64,000 nucleotides of DNA from Methanotrichaceae archaeon (GTDB lineage Archaea; Halobacteriota; Methanosarcinia; Methanotrichales; Methanotrichaceae): the NCBI GenBank assembly GCA_013178225.1, contig JABLXE010000010.1, positions 1-64,000 of the forward strand, in the 5' to 3' direction. How positions within the stretch are numbered: position 1 is the first letter of the stretch; each line of letters begins with the position of its first letter. This document shows positions 17,397-25,555 of the stretch, piece by piece. Below the pieces are notes generated by a model. That model did not search any database and was not told the origin of the DNA. It worked only from the letters and a program-made list of their open reading frames with translations. A program made the translations under genes and the position numbers.

Positions 17397-17645
17397 CTAA
17401 GCCACCTGGTATGAAACTCCAATTGCCTGGAACTCCTTGGTATCCTGGCGCTCCAGCTTGGCCCGGATCTGCTCAAACCTTCTCACGGTCTCCTGCGTGT
17501 ATAGCCTCTCTCCACAGCGCAGGCATACCTCAGCGCAAACCTTCAGAACCGCAGTATTCACACCTCCGCGTAGGATCTTCTCAACTTCTTTCTCGACGAG
17601 ATCGCCGCCACAGACCGGGCACTTTTCAAAGGGCATTGTGTTCAT
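17397..17645 (-). CDS. YgiT/MqsA-type zinc-finger antitoxin
   Basis: An 82-residue protein with two CxxC pairs (CPVC near residue 9 and CLRC near residue 41) in the spacing of YgiT-type zinc fingers, the N-terminal half of MqsA-like antitoxins. The C-terminal half is a short helical tail (ETVRRFEQIRAKLERQD). The ATG at 17645 overlaps the stop of the upstream DUF4258 gene in an ATGA and has a GGTGAGGAAG SD, so it is preferred over an in-frame ATG at 17672. It pairs with the DUF4258 gene as antitoxin, in toxin-first order. It looks intact although its partner is frameshifted. Confidence 0.82.
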   Translation of the reverse strand: MNTMPFEKCPVCGGDLVEKEVEKILRGGVNTAVLKVCAEVCLRCGERLYTQETVRRFEQIRAKLERQDTKEFQAIGVSYQVA

Positions 17646-17970
17646 CTCTTCCTCACCTTGCAGCCGTTCCATAGATTCGGGTCAGGTCGGTAAACTGTGA
17701 TCAGGACCGCCCAGCTTTTCTTATCGTTATAAGCCCAAACGCTGTGAACGAAATCCCCACCAAATGTCTGGCCAAATATCAGAACACTTGGGTAGGGCGA
17801 ATCATCTTGATATTCCTCGATGATCTCCCCATGGATGGCCGAAAAGTAGATTTCGTCGAATTGAGCCGATCAGCATTAGCCTCTTCATAAGCATGATCAG
17901 TTATTCTGACCCGGCCCGCATGAATTGCTTTTATGATATCGGTGAACTCCACATGGCCTTTTTCATCCAC
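17642..17970 (-). pseudogene. DUF4258 toxin gene with single-base frameshift
   Basis: The first part reads MDEKGHVEFTDIIKAIHAGR then ITDHAYEEANADRL, the usual DUF4258 opening. It then leaves frame near 17859-17862. In the next frame the protein continues FDEIYFSAIHGEIIEEY, then DDSPYPSVLIFGQTF, HSVWAYN and VLITVYRPDP, which is the rest of DUF4258 through to its stop at 17642-17644. One missing A in an AA run would explain the break. DUF4258 proteins pair with YgiT-type antitoxins and are thought to be RelE/MqsR-like ribonucleases. Either the toxin is inactivated or the base is a sequencing error. Confidence 0.8.
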
Positions 17971-18049
17971 GAATTTATAGGTTCTTATGATGACTATTAA
18001 ATGTTATGTCGCATCGATGAATAACGATTAGCTCATGAACTGAGGCAAG

Positions 18050-18277
18050 ATGCGTGAGCGCAGGAAACAACCTCAATGCCAGAGTTGGGACGAGATCGTC
18101 GTCATCAGGGGTGTCCCTCTCATCTGCGATACCTGTGGCGAGGTCGAGTACACGCTTGATGTATCAAGAGAGATCGATGCGATCATGAAGGAATTCTTTG
18201 CAGGGCGATTGCTGGCCAGGCCCCTGGCGGCAGGGGTGGTTGCATTTGGGCGATATCGGGCGGGGTCGACAGGATGA
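18050..18277 (+). pseudogene. YgiT-type antitoxin remnant
   Basis: The frame encodes IVVIRGVPLICDTCGE, then VSREIDAIMKEFFAGRL and PLAAG, the second CxxC and C-terminal helix of a YgiT-type antitoxin from the 'VAREID...RPLAAG' subgroup. The first CxxC pair expected upstream is missing and the 5' region is broken by stops, while the last 10 residues after VVAFG look unrelated. It has no toxin partner next to it. It is therefore a decayed antitoxin, distinct from the one at 17.4-17.6 kb. Confidence 0.65.
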
Positions 18278-18521
18278 GAATTGCTCATACACATGGGAAT
18301 CGTCCTCCGGAGAGGGGCTGGGGGTAGCCCGCACATCGACTACAGTGCGCCCTAATGAGAACTCACCCGATAAACCAGCAACGTGCGGAATCAAGGAAGA
18401 AATATCTTCTCAATACTTGAAACCTGTATTCACGGGGAAAATCCTGAGGCTCCGCCACCCAGGCCAACAGTTGCAGCCGCTTCTCCAAGCCTTTCCCCGC
18501 AAAGCTGCGGCCCTTTTTGTC

Positions 18522-18642
18522 TCCATTCCCGGCCCGAAGGCCCGACCGGCCACCACGCACCTGCGCCCGGAAGCCCTGCCCACGCATGAACACAGGCCTA
18601 CCTGGGGCAAAGGCGTAGGCGAGCCCGGAGCGGCACGGCCGG
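18522..18642 (+). repeat. GC-rich repeat, copy C
   Basis: Third copy. It starts near CTCCATTCCCGGCCCGAAGG, resembling copy B, while its middle (CGACCGGCCACC, GCGCCCGGA) resembles copy A. The core from 18584 reads GCATGAACACAGGCC through CAAAGGCGTAGGCGAGCC to GAGCGGCACGGCCGG. Like copy A it is followed by a hicBA locus, so A and C may have moved with the hicBA duplication. Confidence 0.75.
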
Positions 18643-18712
18643 AGGGCAATGGAATGCACTGGATGGATGCAGGGAGCGAGATCTATATCTTATCGCAGAT
18701 GATATCTTAGCA

Positions 18713-18969
18713 ATGTGCGCAGAATACATTAAAGCGGCGATGGACAAAGCAACTTATGAGATTATCGACGATCCTGAGCCCTTTTATGGCGAGATTTCTG
18801 AACTTAGGGGTGTGTGGGCCACGGGCAAGACATCGGAAGCCTGCAGAGACAACCTCATGAGCGCCTTGAGGATTGGATAGCCTTTCGGCTTAGGACCGGG
18901 CGATCCATTCCAACGATTAACGGAGCTTCTATTGTTGTTTCTGTGGAGCTTGTGAGCGTTGTCGAATAA
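18713..18969 (+). pseudogene. hicB: Decayed second hicB copy
   Basis: Near-identical to the hicB at 16691. It starts MCAEYIKAAMDKATYEIIDD, then loses frame near 18864, where one C of the intact copy's GCCCTTGAG is missing. The frame ends at TAG 18878-18880 after LMSALRIG. The original ending (to TAA at 18967-18969) is still recognisable. A few substitutions are also present (for example P to S in GEISELRG). It is a duplicate inactivated by a one-base deletion. Confidence 0.88.
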
Positions 18970-19066
18970 GCTCACTCCTGTCTCACGGCGAGAACTGATC
19001 CGCAGATTAAGGACATTGGGATTCGAAGGCCCATTTCCTGGGTCTAAGCATGATGTCATGGCCCGG
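18959..19066 (+). pseudogene. hicA: Truncated second hicA copy
   Basis: The first 36 codons match the hicA at 16938 (SRRELIRRLRTLGFE and GSKHDVMAR). Identity then stops abruptly after GCCCGG at 19066, where sequence of an IS3-type transposase gene on the opposite strand begins. The toxin's C-terminal half is absent. The catalytic histidine remains but the protein would be incomplete. Confidence 0.87.
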
Positions 19067-19290
19067 TCTTTGTACTTGTTCCCGTTTCCACTGAATGCTT
19101 TTTCGGGATTCTCAGCTAAATCTTCCCTCCACCGGGAAGGTAGGCTCGGATGGATGCCGTGCTCCTGGGCGATCTGAGCTAAAGGCTTGCCAGACTCAAG
19201 CTCGGCTACTACCGATATCTTGAATTCTCGGTCGTAGCGTCGCCTCGTCTTCTTCATGCACTTCCCTCCATAAGTTGACATTGCTTAACT
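19067..19290 (-). mobile_element. Fragment of an IS3-type element (OrfA N-terminus)
   Basis: On the minus strand an ATG at 19257, preceded by GAGGGAAG, begins MKKTRRRYDREFKISVVAEL. It continues with SGKPLAQIAQEHGIHPSLPS and RWREDLAENPEKAF, the helix-turn-helix of IS3-family OrfA transposases. After about 63 residues it runs into hicA' at 19066, so the rest of OrfA, all of OrfB and one end of the element are missing. One terminal end probably lies shortly beyond 19275 (TGTCAACTTATGG on the minus strand). This is a relic, incapable of moving itself, and it marks a deletion or insertion breakpoint inside the duplicated toxin gene. Confidence 0.78.
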
Positions 19291-19423
19291 CATTGTCTAC
19301 TCGGAGTGGTGCACTCCAAGAGAATGATTAGTCGAGCGAGCATCGCATTTAAGTCCTCTCAGTGGGTGATTTCGTTTGCAGATCGATGCATTAATCTGTT
19401 GAAAAAGCAAAGAGATATGTAAA

Positions 19424-19714
19424 ATGTACCTGAACGACCTCTTGAAATCTAAGCGCAAGGAGATCCTTAGAATTGCCGCTAAGCACGGCGCCCGCAATGT
19501 GCGGGTCTTCGGTTCTGTGGCCCGCGGCGAGGCCGACTTCCAAAGCGATATAGATCTCCTGGTAGAGTTCAAGCGGGGAACGACCTTGCTTGGCCATGCT
19601 GCTTTAGTGCTGGAGTTGGAGGACCTCTTGGGCGTTAAGGTCGATGTTGTGAGCGAACGTGGGCTTCGAGACCGGGTTAGAGAGCGCGTGCTACGAGAGG
19701 CGGTAGCCATTTGA
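19424..19714 (+). CDS. MNT-type nucleotidyltransferase antitoxin (MntA-like)
   Basis: A 96-residue minimal nucleotidyltransferase. The polymerase-beta motif GSVARGEADFQSDIDLLVE is complete, with catalytic aspartates in SDIDL, and a VDVVSERGL strand follows. MntA proteins silence the HEPN toxin encoded next door by AMPylating it. The start is the ATG at 19424 (MYLNDLLKSKRKEIL). Its TGA stop overlaps the TTG start of the HEPN gene by four bases. About 130 bases of non-coding sequence separate it from the IS relic, including a small GGAGTG-GTG-CACTCC hairpin at 19303-19317. Confidence 0.88.
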   Translation: MYLNDLLKSKRKEILRIAAKHGARNVRVFGSVARGEADFQSDIDLLVEFKRGTTLLGHAALVLELEDLLGVKVDVVSERGLRDRVRERVLREAVAI

Positions 19715-20052
19715 GGGAAGACCGAGCCTGGCTTCTGTATATTCTGGAGGCATTAGAAAAGATCGAAAAATATTCTGCCAAAGGCGAGCGAGCATTTCAT
19801 GATCAAGAGCTAATTCAAGTATGGATCATCTATTATATCCAGGTCATTGGTGAGGCTGCTAATCAATTATCGTCTTCGTTTAAGATGGAGCACGATAATA
19901 TACCGTGGAGAAGCGTTACTGCCATGAGAAATGTCTTGGTGCATCATTATTTTGGGATTGATTTAGACGAGGTTTGGGATACGGTCTGCATCGATTTGCC
20001 GGCGCTTAAATCTATGGTGCTGGAGATAATAGCTGAAAATCAATTGGATTAA
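19711..20052 (+). CDS. HEPN-domain toxin (HepT-like)
   Basis: A 113-residue all-helical HEPN protein. The RNase motif R-x4-6-H is present as RNVLVHHY near residues 72-79, and YIQVIGEAANQLS earlier is the typical second helix. HepT toxins cleave RNA and are controlled by MntA. TTG 19711 overlaps the MNT stop, implying coupled translation. The pair looks intact. The GC-rich repeat copy D follows about 40 bases after its stop. Confidence 0.87.
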   Translation: MREDRAWLLYILEALEKIEKYSAKGERAFHDQELIQVWIIYYIQVIGEAANQLSSSFKMEHDNIPWRSVTAMRNVLVHHYFGIDLDEVWDTVCIDLPALKSMVLEIIAENQLD

Positions 20053-20088
20053 TACATCCTCACTAACATCGCCATAACCTACGCAAGC

Positions 20089-20181
20089 CCACATTGCCAC
20101 CGGCTCCCGGCCTCCTGCCCCGAGCATGCACGCAGGGCCCGCCTGGGACAAAGGCGGAGCGAGCCCCGGAGCGGCAGAGCC
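20089..20181 (+). repeat. GC-rich repeat, copy D
   Basis: Fourth and most divergent copy, after the HEPN gene. Its core from 20124 reads GCATGCACGCAGGGCCCGCC, then ACAAAGGCGGAGCGAGCC and CCGGAGCGGCAGAGCC. The terminal stem is kept as GGC-AGA-GCC although the loop differs from ACG in the other copies, so the hairpin may matter more than the loop. Its 5' part is shorter and less alike. Confidence 0.7.
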
Positions 20182-20191
20182 AAACCATGGT

Positions 20192-22177
20192 TTATACTTG
20201 CCCCAGCTCGCCGCAGAAACGATTAGAGATTTCTCGGATCCTATCTTCTGATCCCAGCAGTATGATTATATCGTCTTCTTGCAGCCTGAAATTCTCTTCC
20301 GGGTTGTTCAGTGTGTCTGAGCCTCTCATAACTGCCAAGATCTGGATGCCGTCTCTTTCCGGCAGCAGTTCTGAGATCGTTCTTCCGGCCGCGGGAGAGC
20401 CCGGACATACCAATAGCGTTCTTATCTCCTCCGTCAAAATGCTGACACTGGCATCACAATAGGGCTCATTAGAGAGGCTTCTGAACATATCGTATCCGTC
20501 GGCCCTTATCTGAGCAACGAAGCTCTCGATATTCTCTCTGGGAACTTGATAATAGCTGAGAACACGGGAGAATATTTCAACCGATGTTTCGTATTCCTCC
20601 GGTATCACCTCATTGGCTCCAAGATCGTGCAGAGGCTTCATCTCCTGGATGTATCTGGTTCGGGCGATTATGAAAAGATCCGGATTCTGCCTTCGAGACA
20701 GCTCAGTTATCCTGCGAGTGGCTGCCGGGTCCGAGATAGCAATCACCATTACCCTGGCCTTCTTTATTCCCACGTGCTGCAAAACGGTTTCTGTTGCAGC
20801 ATCACCAAAGTATATCAGTTCACCGTTCTTTTTCTCAAGTCTCACTATCTCCGGATCTGTTTCCACAATCAAATAAGGTATTCCTTCTACTTTTGCTGAC
20901 CTGGCCACGTTCCTGCCGTTGACTCCGTAGCCTATGATTATGAGATGATCATCGAGAGCGGCAATCTCCTTAGCCACGGATGGGTGGGGCCTGGCCTTGA
21001 GACTCTTCAGGCCGGGAACGCGCAGCATCCCATCGGCCACCCGCGGCGAGGCCGCCATCACCAGGGATGTGGCCGCCATGGTCAGAACCGTCACGTCCAA
21101 GAATAGCTGGTAGACCTCTTCGGAGATGAGACCGCTATCAAGTCCTACCTTGGAAAGGACGAACGAGAATTCCCCTATTTGGCTCAGGGCCAGCGCCACC
21201 ATGACGATAATTCGCAGTGGTAGCCCGATAACGGATATGGCAAATCCAGCTATCAATGCTTTCAGGACGATTACCGCCAGGGTCAGGAGAACGATGAAAA
21301 GGGGATTTTGAATCAGCAAATTGACGTCCAGCAGCATGCCGATGGAGATGAAGAAGATGCTGGTGAAGGCGTCCCGGAGTGGAACCACGTTTCCGAATGC
21401 CTGGTGGCTGTAAGGCGATTCTGATATTATGAGCCCGGCCAGAAATGCTCCCAGTCCCAGCGAGAGGCCGGCCAGGGAAGTGGCCCAGGCCACTGCAAAG
21501 CAGATGGCGACTATGCTGAGCAGGAAAAGCTCCCGGTCTCTGGTTTGGGCTATGTGGTAAAGCACCTTGGGAACCACCCACTTAGCACAGATTATGATAA
21601 GTACGATTAGGGCCAGGGCTTTGGCCATGATCAAGGCCACCGGATCGCTCAAAGACCGGGCAGCACCAGGGAGCAGAGGGATCATGAGCATCATGGGAAC
21701 CACAGCGATATCCTGGAAGATCAGAACCCCCAGTGTGGTCCTTCCGTAGAGGCTGTCGAACTCTTCTTGCTTCTGAATTATGCGCAGCACAATCGCCGTG
21801 CTGCTTAGCGATACCAGGAAGCCGAGCATTACTGCCTGGCCGATGGGCTGCCCCAGATTGAGCATTATCAGGGAGACGATGAGGATGGTCAGAAGGACTT
21901 GCAGCGATCCTCCTACCAGGACGTACTTCTTGAGCCGGAGAATATCCTTCAGGGATACCTCAATTCCCACGGTGAACAGCAGCAGCACGACTCCTATCTC
22001 CGCCAGGATCTCTACCTGCTCGCTGGCCTCGATCAGCCCTAAGCCTTGGGGACCGGCCAGCACGCCTGTTAGCAGGAACCCAACAACTGTGGGAGCCCTG
22101 ATGCGGTGAAAGATGAACAGGACGGCTACAGAAAGCCCTATTACTACTACTATATCTCTGAGCAGCTCAAGTTCCAT
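20192..22177 (-). CDS. CPA2 (KefB-type) cation:proton antiporter with TrkA-N and TrkA-C domains
   Basis: A 661-residue membrane protein. The first 380 or so residues form about a dozen membrane helices of the Na+/K+:H+ exchanger fold. A cytoplasmic TrkA-N (RCK) domain follows, starting at LIIIGYGVNGRNVA with the GxGxxG NAD(H) motif and an acidic end to strand two (IVETDPE). A TrkA-C domain occupies about residues 570-655. By family it exchanges K+ or Na+ for protons and is gated by nucleotide or ligand binding to the RCK domain. It is transcribed alone, convergent with the toxin-antitoxin island. Confidence 0.92.
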   Translation of the reverse strand: MELELLRDIVVVIGLSVAVLFIFHRIRAPTVVGFLLTGVLAGPQGLGLIEASEQVEILAEIGVVLLLFTVGIEVSLKDILRLKKYVLVGGSLQVLLTILIVSLIMLNLGQPIGQAVMLGFLVSLSSTAIVLRIIQKQEEFDSLYGRTTLGVLIFQDIAVVPMMLMIPLLPGAARSLSDPVALIMAKALALIVLIIICAKWVVPKVLYHIAQTRDRELFLLSIVAICFAVAWATSLAGLSLGLGAFLAGLIISESPYSHQAFGNVVPLRDAFTSIFFISIGMLLDVNLLIQNPLFIVLLTLAVIVLKALIAGFAISVIGLPLRIIVMVALALSQIGEFSFVLSKVGLDSGLISEEVYQLFLDVTVLTMAATSLVMAASPRVADGMLRVPGLKSLKARPHPSVAKEIAALDDHLIIIGYGVNGRNVARSAKVEGIPYLIVETDPEIVRLEKKNGELIYFGDAATETVLQHVGIKKARVMVIAISDPAATRRITELSRRQNPDLFIIARTRYIQEMKPLHDLGANEVIPEEYETSVEIFSRVLSYYQVPRENIESFVAQIRADGYDMFRSLSNEPYCDASVSILTEEIRTLLVCPGSPAAGRTISELLPERDGIQILAVMRGSDTLNNPEENFRLQEDDIIILLGSEDRIREISNRFCGELGQV

Positions 22178-22328
22178 GCAGATTTGCCATTAGAAATGGG
22201 CTCCTTTAAGAATATTCTTATCAACATTTTTTAAGGCAGCTGCAGACTCTCATTTATTGTAACAACAGCCTTAAAAAACCAGCGATGATTTATTAAGGTT
22301 GAAAAGATTAAGTATTGTTGGTGAGAAA

Positions 22329-22685
22329 ATGTTCCAAAAAATGTCAGGCAGTTCCGGAAATGTCGTTGGTTATAAGGCGGTAGGGACTCTTACGGCCTCA
22401 GACTACAAGAAGCTGGAGCCCGAAGTTAAAGCACTGGTGGAAAAACAGGGCAATATTCGAATGTTGTTCGACATGAGCGAATTCAAATGGGAAAAGGCAG
22501 AGGCATGGGTCTCTGATCTCAAGTTTGGGTCTGAGTTCCATAATAAAATAGATAAGATGGCCATAGTTGGAGATAAAAGCTGGGAAAAGTGGATGACGCA
22601 CCTGGCAAAGCACCTCTATGCCCGCGATGCCAAATACTTCAAGTCTGCAGAGACCGATAAGGCCTGGGCCTGGCTAAAGGAGTGA
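22329..22685 (+). CDS. SpoIIAA-like (STAS-fold) protein
   Basis: A 118-residue protein of the SpoIIAA-like/DUF3478 type, with the alternating pattern seen in these STAS-like proteins: VVGYKAVGTLTASDYKKL, then NIRMLFDMSEFK, MAIVGDKSWEKW and a closing YFKSAETDKAWAWL. Members are small cytoplasmic proteins, sometimes lipid-associated, without an established reaction. The frame is open from TTG 22299, but GGTGAG just before ATG 22329 makes the latter the better start. A likely terminator hairpin follows the stop. Confidence 0.82.
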   Translation: MFQKMSGSSGNVVGYKAVGTLTASDYKKLEPEVKALVEKQGNIRMLFDMSEFKWEKAEAWVSDLKFGSEFHNKIDKMAIVGDKSWEKWMTHLAKHLYARDAKYFKSAETDKAWAWLKE

Positions 22686-22692
22686 TCATCTC

Positions 22693-22708
22693 CCTCTTTT
22701 TTAAGAGG
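22693..22708 (+). terminator. T-rich hairpin after the SpoIIAA-like gene
   Basis: CCTCTT-TTTT-AAGAGG is a perfect six-base stem whose loop and arm are T-rich, eight bases after the stop codon. It would suit transcript termination. Archaeal terminators mainly need the T tract, so the stem may be incidental. Confidence 0.5.
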
Positions 22709-22908
22709 CTTTCTGGTGCCATTGCTGATAGAATTTTTTGGGCAGTTATCCTTCAAGTCCGCTATGTCAATGCAATATGTCAATGCAACTATAGACCGGG
22801 TGGAAGACTAGCATCAACAGTTTGCATATGATTGGTTAGTTATTTATCCCGTGGATGGCCCCTAAGTCATGGTTAAGGGGAGACCTGAGAATTGGAAGGA
22901 GGCATGAA

Positions 22909-24192
22909 ATGAACGACAGATCTCCAGGCCAGGCAACAAACGATACCAAGGCAGGGGTCAATTCCAACGGCAATGCGAGCATTGCCCTGTGGCAGTCCCT
23001 ATTTATTGCGCTGGTGGTGGGACTCTTTGCGGTGGCATGGCTGGCCGCGTATTCCCAGCTTGAGGCGCTTATCTGGAAAAACGACTTCATGACTGCCAAC
23101 CGCTGGACGATACCAGTGGGGGTGGCAATTCTATCATTGCTGGTCGGACTGGTCGGAAAGTACATGCAAGCGCCCAACCTGATCAACGGAGGCGGCCCGG
23201 TCGATGCCCTGAATGCCGGAGACATCTCCGGCTACAAGACCTTTTGGGGAGCTTTGCTGTCCTCCTTTTTATCTTTGGTCTCCGGAGCAAGCGTGGGTCC
23301 TGAGGGGCCCATCGGCATCCTGGCCGTGGACATATCCGAATGGCTGGCGCAGAAGCTCAAGCTGGCCAGGGAAGCCTTTCTGCCTGCCGGCATGGCGGGT
23401 TTGAGCTCAGCTTACAACGGCATTGTCGGCAATCCGATTTTTGCAGCGCTATTTGCCACCGAGATGAGTGCCGGCAAGGGCGGAATCTCCAGGCTGGTGG
23501 CTGACCTGGCCACAGGGGCGGTGGGCTTCATCCTATTTGCCCTGCTGGGAGTGCCGGCATTTGCGGGCATGCTGGCGGTGCCTCACATAAGCTCGATAAA
23601 GCCGATATGGATCGCATGGGCTGTTCTCCTGGGCGTGATAGGCGCGCTTATAGCGGCATACATAGGAATCGCTTTTCGTATTGCTGACAAGCCCATGAGC
23701 TTCTTCGGGGATCGGATAGTCTTGAGGGCGGTCGTTGCGGGAGCCGTCATCGGCATCGTCTGCTACTTCATCCCGCAACTCATGTTCTCGGGCGAGTCAT
23801 CCATTCATGAAATCGTTGACGACGCCGCCTCCTATGGCATATTTATGCTTCTGCTGATGGCAGTTCTAAAACCTGCGCTAATGGCGCTGTCGTTCAAGGG
23901 AGGCTATCTGGGTGGCCCCATCTTTCCCTCCCTCTTCACTGCGGTGATGGTCGGGCTGGTGGTCAATCAACTGATCCCCAGCCTGCCGCTTGAAATCTGC
24001 CTCACCTGTATCGAGGTGGGCGTTGTAACTCTGGTCCTGAAAGCGCCGCTGACAAGCATTTTATTGGTGGCCCTGGTGGCGGGCGGCAATGCAAACCTGG
24101 ACGGGCTGATAGTCGTGGCCAGCGCGACGGCGCTGATTGCGGGACAGGGACTTCAGGCACTGACAGCTAGGAAGCCGCACGATAGCGAATGA
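22909..24192 (+). CDS. Voltage-gated ClC-type chloride channel/transporter
   Basis: A 427-residue integral membrane protein of the ClC family. The filter-region motif is SGASVGPEGP, a GREGP-type sequence with proline in place of the usual basic residue. Further helices include the GLSSAYNGIVGNPIFAALFA segment and a GGYLGGPIFPSLF segment corresponding to the GxFxP filter motif. No C-terminal CBS domains are present. GGAGG lies six bases before ATG 22909, which I prefer to the in-frame upstream extension from 22855. Whether it is a channel or a Cl-/H+ exchanger cannot be decided from the sequence alone. Confidence 0.87.
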   Translation: MNDRSPGQATNDTKAGVNSNGNASIALWQSLFIALVVGLFAVAWLAAYSQLEALIWKNDFMTANRWTIPVGVAILSLLVGLVGKYMQAPNLINGGGPVDALNAGDISGYKTFWGALLSSFLSLVSGASVGPEGPIGILAVDISEWLAQKLKLAREAFLPAGMAGLSSAYNGIVGNPIFAALFATEMSAGKGGISRLVADLATGAVGFILFALLGVPAFAGMLAVPHISSIKPIWIAWAVLLGVIGALIAAYIGIAFRIADKPMSFFGDRIVLRAVVAGAVIGIVCYFIPQLMFSGESSIHEIVDDAASYGIFMLLLMAVLKPALMALSFKGGYLGGPIFPSLFTAVMVGLVVNQLIPSLPLEICLTCIEVGVVTLVLKAPLTSILLVALVAGGNANLDGLIVVASATALIAGQGLQALTARKPHDSE

Positions 24193-24266
24193 GGCTAAGG
24201 CGCTAGCCCATATGACCCTATTAGCTGGATGGGCTTATGCCTTTTGAGGGCCGGCGACAGGGTCAT

Positions 24267-25157
24267 TCATCCCGTCATTTTCGCCAGCTCTTCTTTTAGT
24301 GCCTGCTGCATCTGCTGGCAGTAGCCGTGCTGGCTGCATCCCACCAGGTACATGGCCTTGGGCTCGCTTGCCCTGGAAAAAGTTCTTTCTGCGTCCTGGC
24401 AGGAGATCACCGTATCGTTCCGGGAGTGAATCATGACCAGCTTCCGGGGCGGGAGGAGACCCAGGTAGGTCTCCGGGTCAATCGACCGGTAGAAGCGAAT
24501 CATCTCCGTGTCTTTGAGCGCTCCTGAGGATACGGCGTCCTCAATTCCAAAGCCGCAGGTGCTGACGGCCACAACTCCCCGGCATTTGGGATCCAGAGCG
24601 CCGGAAATGATTGCAAAACGCGCGCCGTTGCTCTCTCCCATATAGACAATTTTCTCGGAATCGATCTCGCGAAGATCCCTCAGCACCTCGGCTGCCAGCA
24701 TGGCATCGTTGACCATCTCATGCTCGACCGGCTCCTGGCCGTCCAGAAATTTCCTCAAGTCTCCCTGGGGGTCGATGGCGCCGAGGTTTCTCTGATCAAG
24801 CGTCAGGCTGGCATAGCCCAGGCTTGCTAGATGCTCGGCCAGCTTGTGTTCCGCCTCTTTGGTCACCCCAGCTCCGGGAAGAAGAACGATGCCGGGAACG
24901 GGAGAATCGTTGGCCTCGTCAGGAATGAGCAACAGGCCCGCAATCCTCTCATTCTGGCTGGTGAAGTTGATCTCAAAGAGGCGGAAACCGTCGGCGGCCT
25001 TTTCCTCCGTAACCTGATATTCGGGCAGAGACGGCGAAAGCTTCAGCAGGCCGTCTTCGCTTACCGTCCATCCCTCTGCATTCGGCAGCATGCCAACCGA
25101 TATTATTACGATGCAGGCTGCAATCAGAAGCATCGCTGCCAGGCGGTAACTTGCCAT
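24267..25157 (-). CDS. Exported alpha/beta hydrolase (dienelactone hydrolase/acyl esterase-like)
   Basis: A 296-residue alpha/beta hydrolase with an N-terminal hydrophobic signal segment (residues 1-25). The mature part has an IAGLLLIPDE strand and a GIVLLPGAG oxyanion loop. The catalytic serine sits in a GESNGA nucleophile elbow, the acid is probably in HSRNDTV, and the histidine is in CSQHGYC. Two cysteines flank that histidine. The substrate is unknown; carboxylic ester hydrolysis outside the membrane is expected. GGAGGAAAC precedes ATG 25157, which is favoured over an in-frame start at 25172. Monocistronic. Confidence 0.8.
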   Translation of the reverse strand: MASYRLAAMLLIAACIVIISVGMLPNAEGWTVSEDGLLKLSPSLPEYQVTEEKAADGFRLFEINFTSQNERIAGLLLIPDEANDSPVPGIVLLPGAGVTKEAEHKLAEHLASLGYASLTLDQRNLGAIDPQGDLRKFLDGQEPVEHEMVNDAMLAAEVLRDLREIDSEKIVYMGESNGARFAIISGALDPKCRGVVAVSTCGFGIEDAVSSGALKDTEMIRFYRSIDPETYLGLLPPRKLVMIHSRNDTVISCQDAERTFSRASEPKAMYLVGCSQHGYCQQMQQALKEELAKMTG

Positions 25158-25555
25158 GTTTCCTCCAGGCAATATCTAACCGTGATCAATGATTACGGTA
25201 AACAGGTGCCTCATTTAAGTTTCTTTCCTCATTTTCCTCTACTATTGAATCGAAAATTTGTATTGTACGGACTAAATAAAAATTATGCCGCGTTCTGCGT
25301 TGCAGAGGCGAAGAGCAGTCTCATCATCCAAGGCCACATGGTAATTACCATTTGCAGCCTGATCCACAGCGGACGAGGCCTGGGGATGCCTACAGGCCCC
25401 TCTAGGTGAGGCACTGCAGGCCAAATTCTGCAATCGAAATCCGGCAATTGCTTTTAATTTCTGACCAAATTGGGAACTAATAATTATCATGCAGCTATTA
25501 TGAAATCTGACCAGCAAAAGAGGTCTCAATTATGGATATTCAAGCCCTCTGAGAG
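25158..25555. other. Intergenic stretch without supportable gene
   Basis: About 400 bases between the hydrolase and the second MNT gene. A minus-strand frame (25272-25529) is open, but it has no SD and no family resemblance. Just before the MNT gene, an in-frame ATG (25532) is cut off by a TGA at 25550 within what looks like the natural N-terminus (MDIQAL-stop-EMREEIL), suggesting a nonsense change that pushes initiation to 25556. Confidence 0.5.

Noticed and set aside
16319-20191. CRISPR array or classical integron
   Set aside because: Repeats are few, about 100-130 bases, imperfect and irregularly spaced, with genes between them; no cas or integrase gene is visible.
25272-25529. 85-codon minus-strand frame upstream of the second MNT gene
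   Set aside because: No SD, no motif, and no resemblance to a known family; kept only as an intergenic note.
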